DNA of 64,000 bases from Chrysogorgia sp. JL179-B06 (Eukaryota > Cnidaria > Anthozoa > Scleralcyonacea > Chrysogorgiidae). Location of the stretch: the NCBI GenBank assembly GCA_035772405.1, contig JAYKKM010000047.1, positions 3,700,001 through 3,764,000 of the forward strand, given 5' to 3'. The notes under the pieces were generated by a model, which saw nothing but the letters and a program-made list of their open reading frames with translations, did not search any database and had not been told where the DNA came from. Shown in pieces: positions 53,905-64,000 of this stretch; positions within the stretch are counted from its first letter, which is position 1; each line of letters starts with the position of its first letter. Made by a program: the position numbers and the translations under genes.

Positions 53905-53965
53905 GCCTTCGCTGGAAACATTAGACTTCCTATGTTCACTATTTCGGCAGTACACCAATATTTTA
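53905..53965 (+). repeat. Lone arm of the CGAAACGTT foldback family
   Basis: AAGGGCCTTCGCTGGAAACATTAGAC and TTTCGGCAGTACACCAAT match the right arm of the foldback at 20684-20862 with mutations; no opposite arm is present. Confidence 0.65.
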
Positions 53966-54099
53966 CCGTTTTTATTAGCAATGCTCTTACACCGTTTAAC
54001 TCTCGTATATCTGGCTTTATTTTCTGAACATTGCCATTTTCTAGACAAAAATTATTAATGATAATAACTCATGAGAAAAAAACAAAAGAAATCCACGTT

Positions 54100-55230
54100 T
54101 AAGGTGGCTCTAAACATATATTTTCACCAAATGCCATATATGCGAGACTCTGGAAAACCGTGTGAGTTATCAAAGTATTCGCGTGACCATTCGTGTGCGC
54201 GAGAATGTTCGCTAATCTGTATACAAGACCATAAAAAATGACATACATGGCGAAGCAAGTTGCTCTCCCCATCTCGCGCCATTCCGCGTGACGTGTGCGA
54301 ATTGTTGGCGCCACCACAAATTCCATTTCATTTATAAATATATAGATAAGTTAACCGAAGCTATAATATTATAATCTTACCTATGTCCCTCTATAGAATT
54401 GATTATAGCTTATATACTGTATAAGAGTTATTATGTACAAATGAGAATATTACATTAAAAATAAAAAAATGGAAAATTAAAAACTAACCAAAAACAGAAA
54501 AGTGTAAAGTTAAAATGTTTTTCTTAGAATATTTTGAGTAAAAAATGTTTTCATTTAGTGCTTTCTAGTTTTTCAATCATAAAATCACAATAGTTAGAGA
54601 AGCAAGCTGGTAACTGCTTCTTCTTCCAACGAAATACAAATTTTAAAAGGTGACAATTGATCAAGCCAGTAAATTTTACAACATTTAGAGACTTAAATAA
54701 TGGCTTACCATGAAAAAGTTATTATTCTAATAGCTTTCATTTTTTTAAATAGAAATATATTTGGTTAAACCGCAGATTTCAATTCCAAATGTATAATAAA
54801 ACTACATACTAATCAATAATAAATTGAATTCGAATATTAGTAGTTACACAGTTGCGTATAGTCGTAGAATCAAAGCAAAATGTGATATTCTTGCAAGAGC
54901 GTGAGATTCTGCTTTAGTGCCTTTCGAAGTTAGGATCGATGGGTAACACATCTTTCGCGCGATTCTATACTCTACGAACAAATTAATTACAAATGATCAA
55001 ACGAAGAAGACTTGTGTAAGACGTATACTATGAAGCTGTATATCAGCAGATCAATAAAAAAAAACAGAACCAGCTGGCAATTTCAAATAATATAAAACGA
55101 AACATATTCCGAAAAATAAAGACATCCTGCGAACTCAAGATAGTCAATAACAAGACGAGATTATTGAAAAAGATCAATCCATGGAATACTTGTCAAAGTA
55201 ATTAAGTAATGCGCATCAGCACTCAATTGA
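54100..55230. other. No supported gene
   Basis: Begins with AAGGTGGCTCTAAACATA, possibly an end of the TTAA-type element family, followed by AT-rich DNA without clear features. Confidence 0.35.
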
Positions 55231-55235
55231 CTTCT

Positions 55236-55470
55236 GTGCCGAAAAAGATGGCGGCTGTGCATTTTACCAGAATGCTTTGCGACTTTAAATCGCCTGTAGT
55301 GACAGTTAAACATTGTTTACCTTATAAACATGAATTAAATACGTAAAAGCTTCCTTTTTACCAAACCTAATCTTTTTGAAACTCCATCTTCTGCTATTTC
55401 TACGAGATTGAAAGTTTACAGCGCGCAATGAATTATGGTTAAATGTAGCAGTCGCCATCTTTTTCGGTAC
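55236..55470. repeat. Inverted-repeat element with GCCGAAAAAGATGGCG ends
   Basis: TGCCGAAAAAGATGGCGGCT at the left is nearly complementary to AGTCGCCATCTTTTTCGGTA at the right. About 235 bp, no ORF. Confidence 0.65.
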
Positions 55471-55502
55471 CGTAGATTCGCGCTTTGTTTATATGGTGGA
55501 AT

Positions 55503-56549
55503 CACTGACCTATATATAACTGAACTGCGGGTACCCGTCAGAAAAATGTCCCCAAAATTGTTTTCAAGATGGCCGATTATGGGTCCTATTCATGGTAGTG
55601 ACCACTGACCACTGATCTTTTTATTATCCAAATCCAATGGTTAAGTTGAACTTTCGACTGTTGGGAAATATATGTAGCCTTTGATATTGTAGGCTCGCTT
55701 TTTTAAACACTGGACATCCATAATTAAAAGCAATTATTAAAACCATATGCAGGTAGAAAACATTTGTTATGTCCAGCGAAATTACTTTGCTTAGTATTTA
55801 TACATACAAGAACGTATTCTAGGCGAATAAAAAAGCAACCGGCTGAATGACAAAACACTCTCAATTGAATGAATTGACTTGTTACTCGTTCACAACATTT
55901 TTTTAAAAGCAAAGAAATTTAATAAAATTTAAAAGCAAAGAAATATTTATAAATGAAAGAAATACAACCAACAAAAAACATGAAACTGCATGCACTGACC
56001 GAACTGAAAAACGCTGATTTATCTTTTAAAAAGAAAAACTGTCATTTTACACTCCTAGAATTCATTAGTTCTTCTTCGTCGTCAGATTTTCCTGTGTTAC
56101 AGTATTGAAATTTGATATTTGTGCTAAAATTCACTGGTCTTTTGCCTTGCTTTGCTCCACGGTTTGAAAATACTTCTGGTTCTAGCCTTCAAAACTGGTA
56201 AACAACTCCAAATGTGGAATTCACCCTTGGGGTGAATATTCACCCTTGATACCTTTGACTTGCATTTGGCGGACGACTGGCTAAATATTTCTCAAACTAA
56301 ACCAAATTTCCTCCTAATTTTCATCAACTTGTTGGTATATGCTTAAACAATTATGCACCTCAGTGTCGGTGAATATACTTATTCTGTGCAGCCGTATAAA
56401 TCGGGTGAGCATTGACAACAGTTCAGTTTTTAAATTCCGGTCAGTGGTCGTCCCCATGAAAAAGACCCATATTTCCGCCATTTTGTTGGGGACACTTTCC
56501 GTAACATAAGTTAATAGGAGCACGCAGTCCAGTTATATATAGGTCAGTG
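55503..56549. mobile_element. hAT-like element with perfect 8-bp target duplication
   Basis: GGTGGAAT at 55495-55502 and 56550-56557 flanks inverted ends CACTGACCTATATATAACTG and its complement. The arms stay alike for about 110 bp (ATGTCCCCAAAAT, GACCACTGACC). 1047 bp, no transposase; a non-autonomous copy. The short minus-strand frame at 56314-56523 overlaps the arm and is not taken as a gene. Confidence 0.85.
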
Positions 56550-56854
56550 GGTGGAATACGCTTACGTCATAAATCGCGCTCACATTTTCTAGCTTGACTT
56601 TCTATTGTAGAAATTATAGGTCAGGGAGTCGGCCTGTAGGTGGCGATGACAAGCGACTATAATATTCATCGCTTTCGTTTGACGGGTAGTCATGTGGATA
56701 ATCTACCTCTTTTTAATATATTAATGCAACCTTAACGGAATGCTCTCATTTTTATCATTACGCTTCTGGCGGCCTCTCCATATACTCATAGTGTACAAAG
56801 CTACAGAAACTTTACAATTCAATTTCTTGTGAGAAAAATAGATTATCATTGCAT

Positions 56855-57067
56855 TCACGAGTTAGCCACAGACGGCAGTTGATTAAAAATTGGTGTAACT
56901 TTTGGAAACTTAAGCTTGTCGGGAAATATGCCATATGTAAAAGCATTATTAATTACTTGTAAGAGGGAAAGATAGATGCTATTGTTAAGTATGCTCAGCA
57001 GATGAATAGGTATATAATTCATAGTTCTTGATAACTTATAAGTCAGAATGAACAAAGCTGGTCGCAT
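56855..57067 (-). pseudogene. LINE reverse transcriptase fragment
   Basis: The frame contains VINNAFTYGIFPDKLKFPKV followed by TPIFNQ, the finger-region block of CR1/L2-type LINEs (normally ending PIYKxG). It has no continuation on either side in the same frame. Confidence 0.65.
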
Positions 57068-57099
57068 TATTTTAGCAAATACAAACTATATGTGGGCAC

Positions 57100-58255
57100 A
57101 TTCAATAGCCTTAAATTCGGAATTTAATCTATCAGATTAAAGGCTCGTAGGTCTAACGATTTATTTCTTTTACCTTACCTCTACTTGGTTTAGTTTAATT
57201 ACTCGTCCATTTTTTCACTGACTGAGTGGTGTTGCTCTTGATATTCTGGGCCAAACTGGGAAGACGGGATATAACTAAATGTTTAGATCCACTTACACAT
57301 TAATGTTTGCAGGTCTTTATCTTTTTCCCTGGTACCTGACTGGTATATATATATATTACAACTTTTACTATATGCTTTCACAGGTTTTAACTACAGGATA
57401 TACATAATAGTCCATTTTCGCCAAGATAAACTACTTTACATTTGTTAGTCTACCAATCAAACAAGGATCTCTGCCAATTAAAAAAAATATGAAATTAAAT
57501 GCTTTATATACTTTGAACCATAATAATAATAATAAAACATTTTGTTATTTTATGACACAATTAAGGCCACAATTAACAATCGTATAGCAATTTAGGCAAT
57601 GGTTATACCTAGTATATTTTGATGTAGTATACGAATTTTTAGTTATTTCTATAATAATCTCAATGAATTACGCAGAATATAAATATTTATCATTATTATT
57701 GTGATGTTGATGGTGATGTTGATGTTGATGTTGATGATGATATGATCATCATCAGCAGCATCATCATTTTAGAAAATATACTGTTACGCGTTTTTGTAAT
57801 ATATTAGAACAAAATATACAGAAACTAAAATCGTTAAATACTTAACCTATTCAAAAACTACTGTAGAAGTAAAAATTAGCATATATATAGCACTGTAAGT
57901 AGGGACAAAACAGTTTTTATTGTGAAATCAATGACTGCAACGCCTTGCTGTATGACATGAAGAAACTGAAATTAATATGTCAAAATGATGCTGCATGTGT
58001 TGTAACTTTAACCAAGAAATATGATCAATTACTCCAAAACACTTCCCTGGTATCAAAATATATTGCTTTTGGTATATAAATAAACACGAATAATGACCCG
58101 TACACTTTGTTCTACGAAAGAAACTCTTATAAAGAATGTTATAATAAAGAAAGGATGAAGACATGTCATACATGGGGCAGTTCTAGTTTGTATCCAAGGA
58201 TGTGGAACGAGTAAGCAGAATAAATTAAGAACAGCAGCTCAGTGAATTAGATTTT
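57100..58255. other. No gene seen; GAT/CAT microsatellite at 57703-57768
   Basis: AT-rich DNA with a (GATGTT)n/(ATCATC)n imperfect microsatellite around 57710-57765. No supported gene. Confidence 0.4.
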
Positions 58256-58343
58256 TTCTACCGCCGACTATCCTGGCAAACCATCAGGCATCCGGTCTAT
58301 CAGAAGGTTGTCGATTGTTGCACTACAATTGTTCTTTGCGCCC

Positions 58344-58344
58344 C

Positions 58345-58378
<34 letters not shown>
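58344..58378 (+). repeat. (TTA)n microsatellite
   Basis: About eleven TTA units, probably a retroelement tail next to the LINE fragment at 58385-58920. Confidence 0.9.
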
Positions 58379-58384
58379 GAAAGT

Positions 58385-58920
58385 TTATCTCTGTATATTA
58401 TACAGGAAGTTCTGTAGGGCATCGGGCCACAGCCTGTGGCCTGGGGTGCCCTAGTTCTTAAAATATCGCCTTGGCACAGTTCTTATGTGTCCAGTACTTT
58501 TCTTAGAATTTTTCCCGAACCCACCAAGCAAACACGTTGCAGCATTTCCACACTCTCTCTCCAAATCGCCAACATTCTTTTTCTGTATCCTCTTTTGCTT
58601 GGGTCGCTTCTGATGTAACACTCCATAACAATTTTGTTAATTTCCTTGGTCCATCTTAACTTAGCAGTAGGATTACGACTTGATGATGGCTGCTCTTCCC
58701 CATACACCCGGTCGGGCATGGAACTAGTATCAATTCTAGTTCTATTCATGCCGTTTTCATTGTTATTATTATTCATCATCACATAATTACACCGTGAGTT
58801 TTGCACGGGACAAATGTCCATCCTACGTTGCCCGGCTCGTAGAATAAGGCTGGTTCCTGCCACGGATCGCCAATCCTTGACAGCTATCGTTAGCAACCAC
58901 ATTACGCTGCGGCCATTCAC
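58385..58920 (-). pseudogene. Non-LTR retrotransposon ORF N-terminal fragment
   Basis: The 145-codon frame (58483-58920) contains LRWTKEINKIVMECYIRSDP and KRGYRKRMLAIWRE. That is a DNA-binding-like block found upstream of the reverse transcriptase in a widespread invertebrate LINE group. The sequence after MLAIWRE loses the family pattern, showing a frameshift. A CACAGCCTGTGGCCTGGGGT stretch lies at 58428-58448. Confidence 0.6.
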
Positions 58921-58939
58921 TCTTCGGCACGATTATATA

Positions 58940-59112
58940 ACACCTTGAGTTACGTAAGAGAGCGGACTACTTTTTGTCTGACCTCTATCCTTCGACCTGC
59001 CTGGCAAGGGAAATCCTACCAGGAGCTAATGCTCCCGCCAGTATAGCTCTCAAGATCATCGAGGTACACAAACCCCACCACCACGACAAGGTAGTAAGTA
59101 GTCCATGGGGGG

Positions 59113-59177
<65 letters not shown>
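58940..59177 (+). pseudogene. LINE 3' end with (TTA)n tail
   Basis: The sequence CCTCTATCCTTCGACCTGCC through CCCCACCACCACGACAAGGT is of the kind seen at the 3' ends of cnidarian non-LTR elements, and about 20 TTA units follow directly (59116-59176). The poly-Tyr frame is an artefact of the tail. Confidence 0.6.
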
Positions 59178-59178
<1 letters not shown>

Positions 59179-59189
59179 ATTAATTATAA

Positions 59190-59252
59190 ATTACCTAAAT
59201 TAGTGAGATTTATAATTGTATATATATATATAAAGAATTTCAATAAAGTTTC

Positions 59253-59300
<48 letters not shown>

Positions 59301-59301
59301 C
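59190..59301 (+). repeat. Second retroelement tail: CAATAAAGTTTCC then (ATT)n
   Basis: A poly(A)-signal-like TTTCAATAAAGTTTCC directly precedes about 16 ATT units (59253-59300). Confidence 0.7.
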
Positions 59302-59863
59302 AGATATTTGTGATTTGATTATGATTACCACAAGTAAGATCTGAAAGAATATCGACTATCTTAGTCCTACTGGCAAGATCTAGGCCCCACGTGCTTGGCA
59401 TCCGTCTTTCAATTTTCATGCGCGACCGGCGTCCCTTCATGATGTCATTAGTTGTTTTTATGCTGGTCATGCATGGTTTGATACGAAATTGCCGGAGGAA
59501 TACAATCTCACAAAGGTAATAACAGTTATTTTATATCCTTATAAATTGCAAGAATTAGCTATTGTTGTGCGTGCTACTACATCGACTTCAGGAATCAGCC
59601 TTATAAGCTAGTTCTCGTGTACCTTCGTAACCAATTGAACGCACTGTTTCTTTATACCAGTAATCTTTAATATGTATTTTTATCTCAAGCTATCATTACA
59701 GTTAGCGAAGTTATCATTTTCTCCTTGTTTTTAAATACCTTTATGAAATATCTTATGTAAAAATGAAATTCTCTTCTTGCTGACACATTGCAAAGTGTAA
59801 TTACTACTCTCTGCAGGTTGTTTACTGTGAAGGACAGGTCACTAGTATAGCGCAATTTTACCA

Positions 59864-64000
<4,137 letters not shown>

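Noticed and set aside
59100..59177. Poly-Tyr coding end
   Set aside because: It is the (TTA)n tail of a LINE fragment.

Overview
This is AT-rich nuclear DNA from an invertebrate animal. It has spliced genes with GT-AG introns, several LINE relics, tRNA-derived SINEs, many small DNA transposons, a decayed Polinton/Maverick and long minisatellites. The transposon mix (a CR1/L2-like LINE with a DxNxNPGP motif, Polinton structural genes, a hAT, TTAA and TA-flanked elements) fits a cnidarian best. That placement is inference from repeat content; no diagnostic housekeeping gene is present.

Layout. 0.5-4.7 kb: a broken minus-strand LINE with a 621-bp hAT element inserted in its ORF. 4.8-7.0 kb: a TA-flanked transposon with perfect 26-bp terminal inverted repeats. 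7.8-13.1 kb: a unit bounded by two satellite arrays sharing the core ATCTTGGCAAGAT, with a possible first exon inside. 14.1-17.3 kb: a Polinton relic (integrase, core-like and capsid-type genes, all broken). 18.5-27.0 kb: gene A (minus, four exons, about 1853 aa, secreted, fourteen-plus 65-residue repeats). 30.9-33.6 kb: gene B (plus, three exons, 462 aa, secreted, 19-Asp run and Lys/Arg tail). 33.9-36.4 kb: inverted-repeat elements and tandem SINE-bearing units. 37.1-39.7 kb: an island of small intronless ORFs of unknown origin. 40.5-42.1 kb: small DNA transposons. 42.6 kb: a possible terminal exon. 45.4 kb: an LTR-retrotransposon pol fragment. 46.1-48.65 kb: a transposon with an internal ORF and a 1-kb minisatellite. 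48.9-53.4 kb: inverted LINE tails around a 75-bp satellite and a broken coding fragment. 55.2-59.3 kb: a second hAT-like element and LINE debris. 59.9-64.0 kb: start of gene C, whose second exon runs off the window.

The most notable content is three genes (A, B, C) with the same plan: a short signal-peptide exon ending in phase 1, then Lys/Glu/Ala-rich, probably helical exons. In A and B this is followed by an acidic stretch and a strongly basic C-terminus. A and B are divergent, about 4 kb apart. Exon phases join without a break in A and B and each total coding length is a multiple of three, so the models are well supported although no named family is recognised. They may be a local family of secreted matrix, adhesive or mineral-associated proteins; that function is inference from composition only.
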